A stretch of 64,000 nt of DNA from Phalacrocorax aristotelis. Taxonomy: Eukaryota > Chordata > Aves > Suliformes > Phalacrocoracidae. Under the pieces are notes generated by a model. The model was not told the DNA's origin. It saw only the letters and a program-made list of their open reading frames with translations, and ran no database searches. Positions 28,801 through 43,800 of this stretch are shown in pieces. The stretch spans positions 10,663,638 to 10,727,637 of the forward strand of contig NC_134283.1 of NCBI RefSeq assembly GCF_949628215.1, in the 5' to 3' direction. Within the stretch, counting starts at the first letter, position 1, and each line of letters starts with the position of its first letter. A program made the position numbers and the translations under genes.

Positions 28801-31800
28801 CCTGAGAAAGTGCTAGAAAAAATGGGCTGCCTTGAAATAAAAAATAACAGCTCAAGCACAAGTGGAGAGTATAAGAGAGAGTACTTCCTATCTGAAGTCA
28901 CTGCTAACCTGTTAAAATTCCTATGAAGCAAAATAGGACCAAATATTAATGCTCACACTGGGTGGCACCACAGGAATCTCCAAACAGTCAATGTATTAAG
29001 ATACCAGCTGGCTTCCATAGCTAAACACAACAAAACTTAAAAAAAAAAAATCTAGTATACTCTTCTCTTCTCTAGACAGTCCCTTCCTGTTAAGAGGATC
29101 ATTTAGAAGTTGTCCAAGTTTCAAAAGATCTGCAAGCGCTCACTGTGGCCTCTTTTCTTTCCCCCTGAACTTGACAGGAAGTTTTTCACCAGCTCCAGTT
29201 TCAGTACTACTTGGCTTCAATTTGAAGACCACAAGTCTGATAATGCATGGAGCAACTGCGCACCCCAGGCTCATGTTCTCATCATGATGGCAACAACGTT
29301 GATTCTTCCCTTTTATCTTTGCAAGTCAGCAAAATTACTAATAAATTATCCACCAGTACTTTCAGTTCAGGTGTCAATTCACTGCAATTGTGATTTAAAC
29401 TAACTGGCACTGCTGCGATATTTGCATCTTGAGAATTCGCAAGAATCTCAATAAATCAGGCTATGGAAGACCAGCAGCAGTACATGTGTTGGACACATTA
29501 CACACAGAGATAGTAAAAAACTCTGTACAAATGAGAAACACAACTAGAATTTTGTAGACTTTGAGGAAGTTTAGTTCTAGTGCAGTGGTCATAAGATTAG
29601 TGGAATCTACCCCTCAAACAAATATCCCATACCCAAGAAGTCTTTGCACTAAGGTCTATTAGGTCAGACAGTTTTCCATACCCTTTTGATTTAATGTTAC
29701 AGAATCAGTTTAATTTTCAGAAAATTCAGTTTTTTCTTTCGGCAGAAAATGCTCTGTAAAAGCTCAGCACATTTCTCGGCCATCTATCTTAATTGCATAC
29801 AAAGATTCTTAGCCAACAGTCAAGTGCTTCTAAAAAATTAACAAAAACTCTACTACATGCTAATTCCTCAGGTTTTTTATATTTCTAGTCAGTTCTCTCA
29901 ATGTCAAGTGTTAGCCAATGTTAATATACATTGGCTTGAAGCCATCATCATCTTTTTAAGCTTATTGTGACTGCAAGACACTAGCGGTATATCCCAAAGG
30001 AAAAGAGTGGGGAAAACAGTGCTGAAAATTATCTGCTAACATCTAACCATGTAAAAAGCACATACTCACTTTACAGAACATTCAAAAGAGCAAAATTTTA
30101 TTAGCCTTAGTTTCTGTAGGAAACAAATTATCTGTTCAACTGGCATATAGCCAGATATAAAAATATATCCAGCCCATCTTTGAAAGGTAGTCTTGGTATA
30201 TATGCATTTCCAATAATTTCTTGCATCAATAAAATTCTGGTTTACTCAGTAGACTGGTCCTGAGCAGCTAATGGGAGATCTTTTTTTAATGGGGGGTGGG
30301 GGGCGTATTTCTTTGGGTTTTAATAAGCTGTGGATTAAGCATAGGAAAACAGGTCCTTATTGCAACTTCTTTTCAAGGCCTCAGCCCAAATTTGGTTACC
30401 TTCACTGCATTCCCAAACTGTTGTCCACAAATAAACATACAGAGCCCTCTACTTAAGCAGGGATTCTATCTGCTGAAATCCTGAATCCTTTGTCCCATAA
30501 TTTCTAATGTTTACCTCCCCTCCATTAGCAGCACAGTCCCCCATAAATACCTCTGTGGGCAATTAATTCATATATAACCATATGTCACTAGTTGATTCTC
30601 TAGAAGAAACATTATTTAACTTTTGATACTCTCTCTTTAGCTTGTCTCAAAAGGATACTTGACTTGGGAATTGTACTGGGTTTGCGTGGCAAGGTTTTGC
30701 ATAGCAGGGGGGCTACAGGGGTGGCTTCTGTGAGAAGCTGCCAGAAGCTTCCCCTTTGTCTGACAGAGCCAGTGCCAGCTGGCTCCAAGACCTGCCGCTG
30801 GCCAAGGCTGAGCCGATCAGCAACGGTGGTAGCGCCTCTGGGATAACATGTTTAAGACGGGGGAAAAAGAGTTGCACAACAGCAGTTGCAGCCAGAGAGA
30901 GGATTGAGACTATGTGAGAGAAACAACCCTGCAGACACCAAGGTCAGTGAAGAAGGAGGGGGACGTGTTCCAGGCGTCAGACCAGAGATTCGCCCGCAGC
31001 CCATGGTGAAGACCATGGTGAGGCAGGCTGTCCCCCTGCAGCCCGTGGAGGTTAACAGTGGAGCAGATACCCACCTGCAGCCCATGGATAGGCCCCATCA
31101 GAGCAGGTGGATGCCTGAAGGAGGCTGTGACCCCACGGGAAGCCCATGCTGGAGCAGGCTCCTGGCAGGACCTGTGGAGAGAAAAGCCTGCACTGGAGCA
31201 GGGTTGCTGGCAGGACTTGTAACCCCATGGGGGACCCACGCTGGAGCAGTCTGTTCCTGAAGGACTGCACCCCATGGAAGGAACCCATGTAGGAGCAGTT
31301 CATGAAGTACTGTAGCCTGTGGGAAGAACTCACATTGGAGAACTGTCTTCCATGAGAGGGACCCCACATTGGAGCAGGGGAAGAGTGTGAGGAGTCCTCC
31401 ACCTGGGGAGGAAGGAGCAGCAGAGACAATGCGTGATGAACTGACTGCAACCCCATTCCCCATCCCCCTGCACTGCTTTGGGGGAGGAGGTAGAGAAATT
31501 GGGAGTAAAGTTAAGCCTGGGAAGAAGGGAGGGGTGGGGGGAAGGCTTTTTGAGATCTGTGTTTATTTCTCATTTTCCTACTCTGGTTTGATTGGTAATG
31601 AATTAAACTAATTTCCCCAAGTCGAGTCTGTTTTGCCTGTGATGGTAATTGGTAAGCAATCTCTCCCTGTCCTTACCTTGACCTATGAGCCTTTTGTTAT
31701 CTTTTCTCTCCCCTGTCCAGCTGAGGAGGGGAGTAATAGAGCAGCTTTGGTGGGCATCTGGCATTATGGAGTAACTCTGACTTTTCATAGTTTGAGATAT

Positions 31801-34800
31801 TCTTGCATTTTGCATTTCTCTCCCTTAATCAGATTTATTATTGAACTTAAATAATACATCTAGAGAATTAGTTTGTGGGTTTTTTTTTTAACACTGAGGA
31901 AAACAGTTATAGTTTTTGCCACATACAATACAAGTGCATTTCGACTGGAAAAATCAAAATGGGGTGAAGAGTAGTAATGTTGCTGCATAGAACTGCTTGC
32001 CTGGAACAAAGGCGCAGAAGCCAGACAGAGCTCAGCCCAGTCTGTGGTCACCTGGTGAAGCGCAGGGTGTACCTACTTGCACCACAATACTTCCACGCTG
32101 TTTAAGGTGAGGTCTGCCTGCCCATGCAGCTCCTTCCTTACACAGCATCAGGCCAAACTAGGAAGGATGAAATGAGAATGACTGCACCAAACCTAAGCTC
32201 TCCGCAAGGCGAGTAGCTAGTTTGAACACTAGGAAAGCCTGGACTAAAGCACAGGTTTGGCACCATACTTTGGTTACTGTTTAAACTTACGGGGGAGCCC
32301 AAAGGGGAATAAAATAAGTTTATTTACTTTCAGGTTTTTAATGAGTAAATTTTAAGTGCTCATTGTGATGGTTTTCTATTTCAACAATTTATTAGATATT
32401 AAGGCCTACAGGACCACCATACTGCCCCAGCTTCTGCCTACTAAGAAGCCATGTCTTTGATGAAATTCCAGTGCCTCGCTACGAATCCCACTCTGACGGA
32501 GTCTCTTTCCCCCCTGCTCCACATCTGTTTCTTGGGATGCTGACTCATCCCACAAACTAAAGCATGCCCTGTGCTACAGCAGCATGCTCCTCTGTTTCAC
32601 TCTTGCACAAAACTGTCTCTGCAAAACCCTGGAGTCTTTTAATACTTAGTAACAAGACATGATTCCTCTGTTCTGCTCAGAGCCCAAATTTTTGAGTTTT
32701 CACATTCCTCCTTGTGCACTGAAGCTCTTTCAGCATCAATCAATTCATGATACAAATATTCTTTCCAGGAATAAGCAATCAAAATTACCATTATGCAACA
32801 TACATCACTGACTCCAGCAGGATATTCCCCAATAACAGGGAAATGATTGCCAAGTGACTCCCCCAGAGTCAGTTAGTAACAGCTCCAGATATCAGTCTAA
32901 TAAATAGGTTCTCCATAAGAGCATGAATTCATACAATGGGTCTGTCTCAGCCTGTCTCTTAGGGCTTTGAAAGCCCTTAGTTTTGGCATCTGTATAACCA
33001 CACTTTGTAAATGTCTCTTTTCACAACTGACACATTCATTCTCTCTCTGCTGTACAGAAGTTCACCTGAACCAGAGCAGCCCAACCAGTGAATTCCCCAG
33101 CTACGGTGAAAATGGAAACGATACCAGTCTACTTGTTTCACCCCTTCTGGTAGCTGGAGTAGTGATCGGACTTGTGCTATTTCTATCCTGTGTTACAATC
33201 ATTGTTGGCAGTCTGCGAAAGGATGGACGGTTAAGACACCCACATCTCAGGAGAGATGCAGTTTATGGTAAGATAGCTAGTTACAGCAAGATAATGCTTA
33301 ACTTTATTAATATCTGGTGCTACAGGCAACAGAAAGCATCTCACTGCTGTGCAAGGGATGAAAAAAAATAAAGTAATTTAAAAATAGGATGAGTCGGTCA
33401 CGGGCAGCTTTGTAGTTTAACAGCATCTTTATGCTGGCACTGAATTCACATAGTACAAGCTTCATATTTAATGGTTAGCATAAACAAGGCCAATGCCAAC
33501 AGCATTTCTTAAAGAGCTTATTTTCCCTTCACATGGTATAAGATTTCTTCTCCATCGCTAGACTCCTGATAGCTTATTTTCATATCCCATTATAGCCTTG
33601 GCATAGCATATAATGTCATTTCTATTTGTTGGAAAGCCAGGAATCTTTTCACTTCTAGTGTGCACCAACCTACAACTGGGCAATTATTTCTTTTCTGACC
33701 ACAAAATATAAAGATATAAATAGAACAACGGGGCGTCAAAATGTCATTACAACTCTTATCATCATTAATGTCATTAATAACATCAATGTCATTACAGCTG
33801 TCATCATCATTAAAGAGACTGGTTTGCTATCAAAAAAGTGACAATTCCTATCCCCCTACCCCCCAACAAAAATACCCTGTACTTTAAAAGGATTTGGGAA
33901 TATGAAAGAGTTAATTGTAGAATTTTATTTTTGGCCAATTTTGGGTTTGCTGACCAGAAGTTAAAAGCCACTTTGTCAAGAAATGTCAGATTCTGAGTAT
34001 TTCTATATTTAAGAAAAACACAGTTACAAGAAGTTACTCTGTAAGTCTTCAGCTAGTAAAAATTCAAATGATAAATAGATTAATGAATTGAGTGGAATTG
34101 AATCAACAATTTTTGTCATCTGTGGGGAGACTCCTATATCTGCAGATTGTTATGAGAGTACAGTTCTTTGCATATTGTTGGGGTTTTTTTCTTTATATAG
34201 AAAAGATAATATTAGTGAGCCACATAAAAATTAATTCTTGCAAATCTTTATTTCACTGATGTAAATCAAGTATCCACTGAAGGCAATTGGACTTCATTTA
34301 ATTATGTGGACCAGGAATTTTCATGTCTAAAAGAAACACATTTCCTAGGATCAGGTTGTCCACCTGGAGCCAGGAATAATTATTTTTGGCTTTCCCAGAA
34401 ATATTTACCCAGATAAGTGAATAACGGCTATGCTTTGGGAATAAATTTTAGATTCCCAGTGAAATGCAAACTCCCATGGTAAAATACAGAGAGGGAAAAG
34501 GGAAAAAAGAGTCAGAAAAACTAATGTCTGCTATTATTGTAACATCTGTTTTTCCTACTTTTCAGCAGCTAAATTTGGGATTAAATAGTTAAACCCAAAT
34601 TGGAGTTACTGTTTTACCCATGAATATTTTGGCATGATAAAATACCGACCATTAAGATTCAATCACTACATTTAACTCTACTGCTATGTTAATTTCAGGT
34701 CCTTCAAAAACCCTGAAGCCAAAAACATAAAGGATAATTTTCAAACTGCTTGTTAGAAATAACAATGCTGGAGAAATGGAAAAAGAACAGCATGGTGATA

Positions 34801-37800
34801 TTTTCAGAGAAATTCAAAAGAATAATCATAAACTAAATTGTGCCAGTCTACCCAAGTGAAAATTTTACATTAGTACACGCCATCCTGATATCTCAGCATG
34901 CTTCCACTGGCCAGCATGGGAGCAGCAGGAGTCACTGTGAAGCTGGCTTCCTTCACTTAACAAGCAAAAGGAAAGCACAGTGCATGATAGACTGGATTAG
35001 TTCTGGTAGATTCCTCGAGAATACATTGGCAGAGGTGAAAATTGCCAGGAGGAACAGGCAGGTCAAGTGAGTCTTGCCCTTCACCCTCTGCTGAGAGAGA
35101 CACTACTTTGTTGTCAGTTTTGTTGTCAGGAGAGAGTACCTTCTCTCCAGGTACTATTTTAATGCATCAAGTAAAAAGGAGGAATCACTTTATTTGGAGG
35201 ACAATCGCAGGGGCTAGGGGTGGGGGTGAGTGTGGAACTGCTGCATTTCCACAGTTTGGACATTCTTCTGGAAATGTTGAGCATTAACAAAATATCCTCA
35301 AAGACAGAAAATAGCACTAACATCTTGATATTTCTGGAGCTGTGAAACTCTTGTGTGAAAGCATTAAGAAAGCCCTGGAGCAGGCAGCAAGATGATTTTC
35401 TCTACTATTTTCCAGTTTTTCCTCTTTTTTTGAGTGTTTTATTGAGAACAGCATTTTCTCGACACACATACCTACAATCAAACACCTAAGCCTCCTTTTA
35501 AAAACCTTCACAGAATTGGCAAGGTTTCAATGTATGCGACTCCAGGGAAGTTCAGCAATCCTGCTAACGTTGGAAGCTGCATGCAGCAGAACTGCCACTC
35601 CTTTTCAGCCTTTAAGGCACAAGAAAAGCTTTAGCCACTTGCATCTTACAGGGCAGCACTAAATACATAGCCCCTGTGCCATAGCCTGAAACACTACAGT
35701 TCATCTACAGATGATGCTAACTTGTTCTTAAAGGAACAGAAATGTCCTGTGAAACCTGGTTGTTCCAGAATACCACTACTTCCTCTGCCTCAGATAGGTT
35801 TTATTTTCTGATTTATGGTAGTGTTATAAACCATTATATTGTCTTAGAGAATCCAGCATGGAGGAAAAGAGCAGCAAATATTAATTGCTTGTTTTCCAGC
35901 TCCAGATGGTTTCTCATATGGCGGCTCTTTTGGAGAGCTGAGATCCACCTGCATGGAGGAGTTTCCCCCAGCTTTTGATTTTGGTTCCTATCTGGATACA
36001 CTTTCTCAGGTCAACGTCATGTATCCTGATTCACCTCCACGGTAAGCACTTTTCTAAGATTCTGAGTGTTAAAGTCCTGCACTTGCAAAGCCTATTAAAG
36101 AAGAAAATAAAACTGCTAGGCCTATATCCACTACAAAAATGCAGGTCACACAAACTCTAAGTATAGACAGACTTTGCTTAGTTTGAATGTAAGTTCAAGT
36201 TTTACTTAGCAGAATGTATCTTTACTAAATAAAGGCATGGGTAGAGCTAATTCTCATTTGCTGATATATGCATTAAAATTTATCATATTGATGGCGTACT
36301 AATGAAACACACAAATTACTTATAACCATCTTTCTTTGAAAGAAGTGATTTTACAAGTCAAAGTTTCACTTCTAGGGGAGAAATATATACTTTTTTCAAG
36401 AACTTTCAGTTTACATTTATTACTGACCTTGAGACGGTTCAGATCAGAGTAAACAGAAAAAAGAAAGGCAGGAAAAAAAAGTGCAAGAGACCTTTAACCT
36501 TTCCATATTTTTCAGCAAGTCTCACTTCTCAGCTTTCTTAACTCCGGTATTCTATCAGAAAACAGTACTGAAGAAAACATACAATTCTGACTTACCTAGT
36601 TATTGTATTTAACGTCCTAATTTAGGATAGGGAGAAATTTGGAGGGGGATCGTTCATCTTGTATCAGTAATCTGTGAAGGAGGATGACTACCATTTTAAC
36701 CCAAACCTGCTCTGGAGAGCCATAGTTGCCTGGATTGTAGTAGCATCTTTGGAGAAGAGCATCCTTCAAATATCAGGCAGTTCTAATTGCCTGAGGAGGT
36801 AACATTGCCAGGAGAGCCTCCTGCCAAAGACAGTTATTCCAGAAATTATATAGCAGTTCCTTCCACATTTGTGTGCCTGCATTCACAGGATACAAGAATG
36901 GCCATCATCAGTGACAAGACTCACACTGTAGGCCCCCTATATCTCCTCTGTTTGCCTTGTGCACCTCAAAGTTAATAAATGAAGGAATTCAGCTACTCCC
37001 TCCAATGAACCAACAGAAAGTGTTTTAAACAAAACATCACTTCAGGCTTTCTGTAGTGCTGTATCTTACAAACAGCAAATAATGGTTGAACAGCTGTGCT
37101 CCCCTTCTCTTTGGTTTTTTTTTCCCTTTTCTTCTTTTAAGCAGACTCTGTTTTGAGTTAAACCAATATACTCATAAGACCAGCCCTTTTCTGACTGATT
37201 GTATACATATATGCAATACAGAGCAAGTCAGTAGTATGAACATAAAATATACAGATCTTCGCTTTTTCTATTTTATGCTACCTCTCTTCCCACACCTCTC
37301 AAGTGGATGGACCGTAAGGTGGGGACTGGGGAAGCAAAGTTCCTCCCACTGTAAAACAAGATCAGGTTCGTGACCACCTGAGGAACCTGAACATATATGT
37401 CTATGGGCCCTGGTGAGATGCATCCCAGAGTCCTGTGGGAACTGGCTGGTCTAGTCCCCAAGCCACTCTCCATGATGTTTGAAAAGTCATGGCAGTCAGG
37501 TGAAGTCCCTGGGGACTGGAAAAAGAGAAAGATTGCACCCATTTTTAAAAAGCGTAGAAAGGAGGACCTGGGTAACTACCAACCTGTCAGCCTCACTTCT
37601 GTGCCTGGGAAGATCATGGAACAGATCCTCCTAGAAGCTATGCTGAGGCACATGGGGGACAGGGAGGTGATTCAAGACAGCCAGCATGGCTTCACCAAGG
37701 GCAAGTCCTGCCTTACCAACCTAGTGGCTTCTGTGATGGAGTGACTACATCAGTGGACAAGGGCAGAACTATGGATGTCATCTATCTAGACTTCTGTAAG

Positions 37801-40800
37801 GCTTTTGACATGGTCCCCTACAATATCTTTCTCCCTGAATTGGGGGGATACAGATTTGATAGGTGGACTGTTTGGTGGATGAGGAATTGGTTGGATGGTC
37901 ACACCCAGAGGGTAGTGGTCAATGGGTCAATGTTCAGATGGACATCAGCATCGAGTGGTGTCCCTCAGCAATCTGTATTGGGACCAGTACTGTTTAGTAT
38001 CTTCAACAGTGACATAGACAGTGGGATTGAGTGCACCCTCACCAAGTTTGCAGAAGACACCAAGCTGAGCAGTGCGGTTGACATGCCTCAGAGACACGAT
38101 GCCATCCAGAGGGACTTGGACAAGCTCGAGAAGTGGGCCAGTGTGATCCTTATGAGGTTCAACAAGGCCAAGTACAAGGTCCTGCACCTGGGTCGGGGCA
38201 ACCCCCAGTATCAATGCAGGCTGGGGGTTGAAGGGATTGAGAGCAGCCCTACAGAGAAGGACTTGGGGGTACTGATCGACAAAAAGCTGGACATGAGCCA
38301 ACAATGTGCCTTGCAGCCCAGAAAGCCAACTGTGTCCTGGGCTGCATCAAAAGCAGCGTGGCCAGCAGGTCGAGGGAGGTAATTCTGCCCCTCTACTCCA
38401 CTCTGGTGAGACCCCACCTGCAGTGCTGCGTCCAGCTCTGGAGCCCTCAGCACAGGAAGGACATGGACCTGTTGGAGCAGGTCCAGAGGAGGCCAACAAA
38501 AATGATCCGAGGGCTGGAACACCTCTCCTACGAGGACAGGCTGAGGGAGTTGGGGTTGTTCAGCCTGGAGAAGGCTCCAGGGAGACCTTATTGCAGCCTT
38601 TCGATAAAGGGGGCTTGTAAGAAAGATGGGGACAATCTCTTCAACAAGGCCTGCTGTGACAGGACAAGGGGCAATGGTTCTAAACTAAAGGAAGGTAGAT
38701 TTAGACTGGATATAATGAAGAAATTTTTTACGATGAGGGTGGAGAAGCACTGGAACAGGTTTCCCAGAGAGGTGGTAGATGCCCCATCCCTGGCAACATT
38801 CAAGGTCAGGTTGGACGGGGCTCTGAGCAACCTGATCTAGCTGACAATGTCCTTGCTTATTGCAGGGAGGTTGGACTAGATGGCCTTTAAAGGTGCCTTC
38901 TAACCCAAACAATTCTATGACTCTATTACAAAGTCATACTATATAATAAATGGGCTTTTAGAGCTGGTGTAAATATTTTAGCAGGAAGCTCACACATGAA
39001 AAGTTATTCTGAGCCTAGCATCTAAATTTGTAGGACTTCATATAAATCCACTTAACAATTTAGACTGGTTTTTGGACCCACACTCATGTCTTCACTAATA
39101 AAAGCCAGCCAGCTAACACCCAAGCAACAGCTTGGGTGGGCAGTTGGCCAGATTTCTGAGAACAAGCTCAGACTCCTCTGAACAAGCTCTGAGAACATAC
39201 TTCTTTAGCAGACAGGTCTCCTAAGATTAAACCAAAGGTTGCTTCCATTTCCAGTTTGAAACAGGCCCAGCAAAGGATTTTCCATCTCTATGGAGTTCTC
39301 TGTTTGGCAGGAGATACACAAGTGAATCAGGATAGCACTAGATGATCTGTGCTTTCCTGTAAACTCTCCAGCCACTTCTGTAATAAGCCTGGCACAAGTT
39401 AATTGTCTTGTGCCCTACCTTGTCCTAAGAAACTATTCTGGGACATCCGTGCTAGGATCAGAGAGACATAAAGGTGTCCAACCACTGACTCTTCAAGATT
39501 CCCTTCGGAGCTGAGTGGACTGCATCCCTGAGGGGCCCAGGATCTGACTCTGCCCACACAAGTAAACACTGCTCATCCCATTAATTGCAGTTCTGCATCA
39601 CAGGTCAAAAGTAAAGATTATAGTTAATGATTTTGCTGTTTTCTCACTGCTACCATAGTTAAATACGTTAGAAAAAGTAGCTTTTGCAGATCATTAAAAT
39701 CTGACTGTTTTACATCTGAGCAACACAACTTGGCGAAAACTTCAGGGAAGTAGAGCTTAGCAGATGGCTGAAAGCAAAGCTACGTGGAGAGACATTTAGA
39801 CTTACTATTAATACATTACATAGTCCATTGTAACTTTCTGTTCAGAAAAGCATCAGTTAAGAAGCATTGTGTGAATACATTGTGTTATGTAAGAGCCCGA
39901 AAAATTTCTGTATAGCTACTTTTACACTCTCCTCCATGGCATAACACTAAAGTGTATTTTTTCTAATTAGTAGAGCATGGAGATTATTTGGACTGATGGG
40001 TGCTAACAGCAGGAAAACTGTCAGACGTGGCCTTGAAGCATAAACAAGACATGCTTGACCTTGTGCATTTAAAATATTAACTCATTGGGATTGGTCTTGT
40101 TACATATGATAATGTTTTGAAGCGTAGGTTTACTGAAATGTAGCACTGGCTAAATTAATGCAATTCCTCCTCCTAATTCATGCAGCGCAAGATGTAATTT
40201 AAAGCTCAACTGGCATGCCCAAAAGCTAATAATGCAACTATAGCATAAACAGAACAGAAATGAAAAGCAGCGAGGAAAGCAACTGCATTGGCAAATAACT
40301 TTCAACACATATTTGAAGTGAAAGAATTCAGTGAGTGAAAACTAGCGTCCTGCTGCCACAGGCAGATGCCAAGGCATTCGCTTCATTTAACCGCATTGTT
40401 CTAATACAGCCTGCAAGAGGCAACAGAATTACATCACTGCATACGAGGTGCTGCGGAGCTGAGTATTCGTGAACATACCATTTTGCTAAAGCCATACTTC
40501 CTGAAATTATTTCAGTAGAAAGCACAACACCTCTATTTGGCCAAGGGGGTGATTATAATCAGTCTGTAATGTTTTCATTAGATTTTACAGTTGGGCTTTA
40601 CACCATGAAACGAGTGGAAAAGGAATTTTAGAGGAAGGCTGATGAAAGAAAGTCAGAGTTAAGAGTACCCTTTTCTATGATTGAAGGAGAGCTAGCTGTT
40701 CAGGACTGCCTACTCTTGACTCTCAAATTGAAAGTCCAATACAAAATACATTTTATATAAAAACTTTAATCAGGAAAATAATTTATGAAAAATGCATTGG

Positions 40801-43800
40801 GATGTTAATAATTTAATTGCTATGATAGCTAAATCACAAATTTCATGTGAGGCTCAATCTGATTATCACCATAGACACTTCCACTAACCACTTTCCTACA
40901 TTAGGTTTTACATTAGATTTAGAGGAATGCCATGCACAGAATTTTGTCATTAGCCTGCCATAGTTGCAGGGTGGTTACAGAGAAGCCATTTGGTCAATTT
41001 GTCTTGACAGACCAAAATATACAGTTGATCCATAAACACCCCGTTAGAATAATTAATTATTTTCTAATGAATCTCAGATCTGTGTTAGCATCTGTCAGAT
41101 TGATTTTACATGAGGTGTAGAATGGAAATCTAAAACCAAAATGAACTAAGCAGTTTCAAGGTATTAGGAGTCTGTATTTTAGAGCCTGTATCTAACATGT
41201 ACAGATACTTGTAGCAGTGCTGGAAGTTAAGCTAATGTTTCATAGTTTGTGTTACCAGAGATATCAAAGTATTTGTTTCTAAGAAACTTCAGTCATCTGA
41301 GAAAGATGATCCAGGATATCTAGCAACAGTTCTAAACCACAGAATTCTTCTCACCCCAAATTAGGAAACGTGAACAAATTCAACCAGGACAAAACATAAG
41401 AACCATCTCCCTGCCACAGTTTAACATAGGACTTTGAAAGAAATACTGTAAAGCCTGTAAATACAATATTTGCCAATTTGTTCAACATTCACTGTGATGG
41501 TAGGGGTAAAAGCATCTAATTTAATTTTTAGGATCATTAAACTTTTAAGAACTATCAAAAAAGCGCTATGAGTATTATTTGAAATTACAGGGCAGGCAGC
41601 AGCCCTTTAATCAAAAAAGTCTTCTGGAGTTTGATCAAGATGGCTGTAGTCGTCATTTTACATATCCCAAACACATGCTGTTGACACTGTGTGGATAATA
41701 CCTTTATAGATAGAAATCACAAGCTCACACTCATGTTCACTGTGCCCAGAGTTCACTATAACAAACACACTTATACTGAGCTCTCCAAATTATGTTTTTA
41801 TATGTATATATGTAATAAGAAAGCAGTTTAAAAATAATTTGAGCTTATGTGTTTTAAATGGCTTGAAGTACCATACAAATCAAGGACCAAGTAAATTAAG
41901 AACTATTGTATTTTCTTGACAAGAGTCTCTAAAATCCTAAAAATGAGGAGATCTGACGTTCCCTGCATAGAAGAGATTTTATCAACTTTCCACCTTTTGG
42001 CCAGAGGAAATAGTCATGGTTTCAGCTGGGATAGAGTTAATTTTCTTCACTCTAGCTGGTATAGTGCTGTGCTTTGAAATTAGCATGGAAAAAAAAACCT
42101 GTTGAGATAACACACAGATGTTTAGGCTGTTGCTGGGTAGCGCTTATACTAGTCAAGGACATGTCTAGCCTCCCATGCTCTGCCAGGTGCACAAGAAGCT
42201 GGGAGGGGAGGGGGCACAGCTAAGAGAGCTGATTCAAACTGACCAAAGGGATATTCCATATCATGTAACGTCATGCCCAGTATGTTACCTGGGAGGGGCT
42301 GGCCGGGGGAGGGAGGTGGCAATCGCGGCTCGGGGACGGGCAGCGTCGGTCAGCGGGTGGTGAGCGGTTGTATCGTTCGTGTTTCTGCGGTTTTTTTTCC
42401 TGTTTTCCCTTTCCTTCCTTTTCCCTTTTATTATATTAACATTATTGTCATTATTATCATAGTCATTTATCATCATCATTTTATTGTAATCATTAAACTG
42501 TGCTTATCTCAACCCACAAGTTCTTTTACTCATCCGATTCTCTTCCCCATCCCACAGGGGTGGGGGGGGGTGAGCGAGCGGCTGCGTGGTGTTTAGTTGC
42601 CAGCTGAGGCTGAACCACGACAGAAATGCATTTCACCGTACTTGACTAGTGCTTTTTCACTCCTTAGTGACTGGATATTAATGGTATGTACAGAGCTTTA
42701 GGCAAGCTAGATTATCACCTTTTCCTTCTGTGATTCATGACTGTCTAATACAGAACATCACTGAGGAATGACTCTTGAGTGAGATGTAGGGATTTAGCTT
42801 CAGGAATAGTTTTATTGGAAACCACAAAAGTCCTCTCTGTATTTCACAGAAATGAAATCTGTCCTACAGTGCACACTATGATAAAAACTTGTTAGTCACC
42901 CATTATCCTAGTATTCACATTAGGACACATTGGGAGTTTTTTTTTGCTTATTTAAGTGTGCTCACTGTACCTCATCTGGCCATCTTGCCTAATCTATTTA
43001 GGATCAATTCTAGAGAAAATTGTCTTGTTTAGGCTTGATAAATTCCAGTACTCTTAATACCCATGTTCAGTCTGCATTGTTTAAATGGGCAGATCCATTT
43101 AAAGATTACTTTAAAGTGGCAAAAAGAAATGCTCATGTCTTAAAGACAGACCCTAATTTCCCTCTAAATATGAAAAACAAAAAAACCCAAACTACTTAAC
43201 ATACTTTCTTTTCCATCCCCCACTTCTGAGGAAGCAAGTTAGCTGTACCAGAGGGAAGAAGGCTTGAACCAGCTTCCTAGATTTTCTTGAAAGACAGAAT
43301 TAGGCCTGCAGGAAACTAACATAAAAACTTGCTATGTTGTGCTGTATTCCTTTGCCAAGGCCACTTTTCCTGAAAGCATGCAAGGTAAGTAGCTTCTGGC
43401 ACATTACAATGACAGTTGGCAAAGCATGAGCTAGACAGTTGTAGTTAAGTTCAGATCTCACTTCAATACCCTTATTAGATTTTCAGTCAGTAAAGTAAAA
43501 AATACCACGGGAAATAAAATCCACTGCAAATCATGAAATGACATAAAACACTTGATTCTTTCTACTCCAAATTCTGAGCAACTAGACCCTCAAAAGCCCC
43601 TCCCTTTATATCCTAGTGCTATTCCTAATTAATATTAGATATAGAAATAAATGAATTGCTTTTAATTAGTTAGTTGCTCTCTGCTGCGAAGGGATTTTTA
43701 CATGACAACCACATTTCACAGCCCATCCAGTGAGCACAGGGAGATTGCCTTATTTCCCAACATTAAGCCAGCCCTTGAGAGGTCAGTGTCTTCAAGTAAG

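Larger units (their letters stand above)
1863..33057 (+). other. Large intron (about 31 kb) of BEAN1-family gene
   Basis: AT-rich intron between the phase-1 donor at 1863 and the acceptor ending at 33057. I see no further exon that I can support. It contains a CR1 tail (13357-13477), A/C-rich and poly-A tracts (16.9, 18.4 and 18.8 kb), short TA runs and an LTR-like element (30672-31765). A minus-strand frame at 5959-6201 encodes a hydrophobic helix and is listed separately. The remainder is unique-looking non-coding DNA with many short chance frames. Confidence 0.65.

Noticed and set aside
30886..31463. Overlapping frames on both strands, 120-134 codons
   Set aside because: They lie wholly in the repetitive LTR-like element; openness on both strands reflects GC-rich repeat composition.
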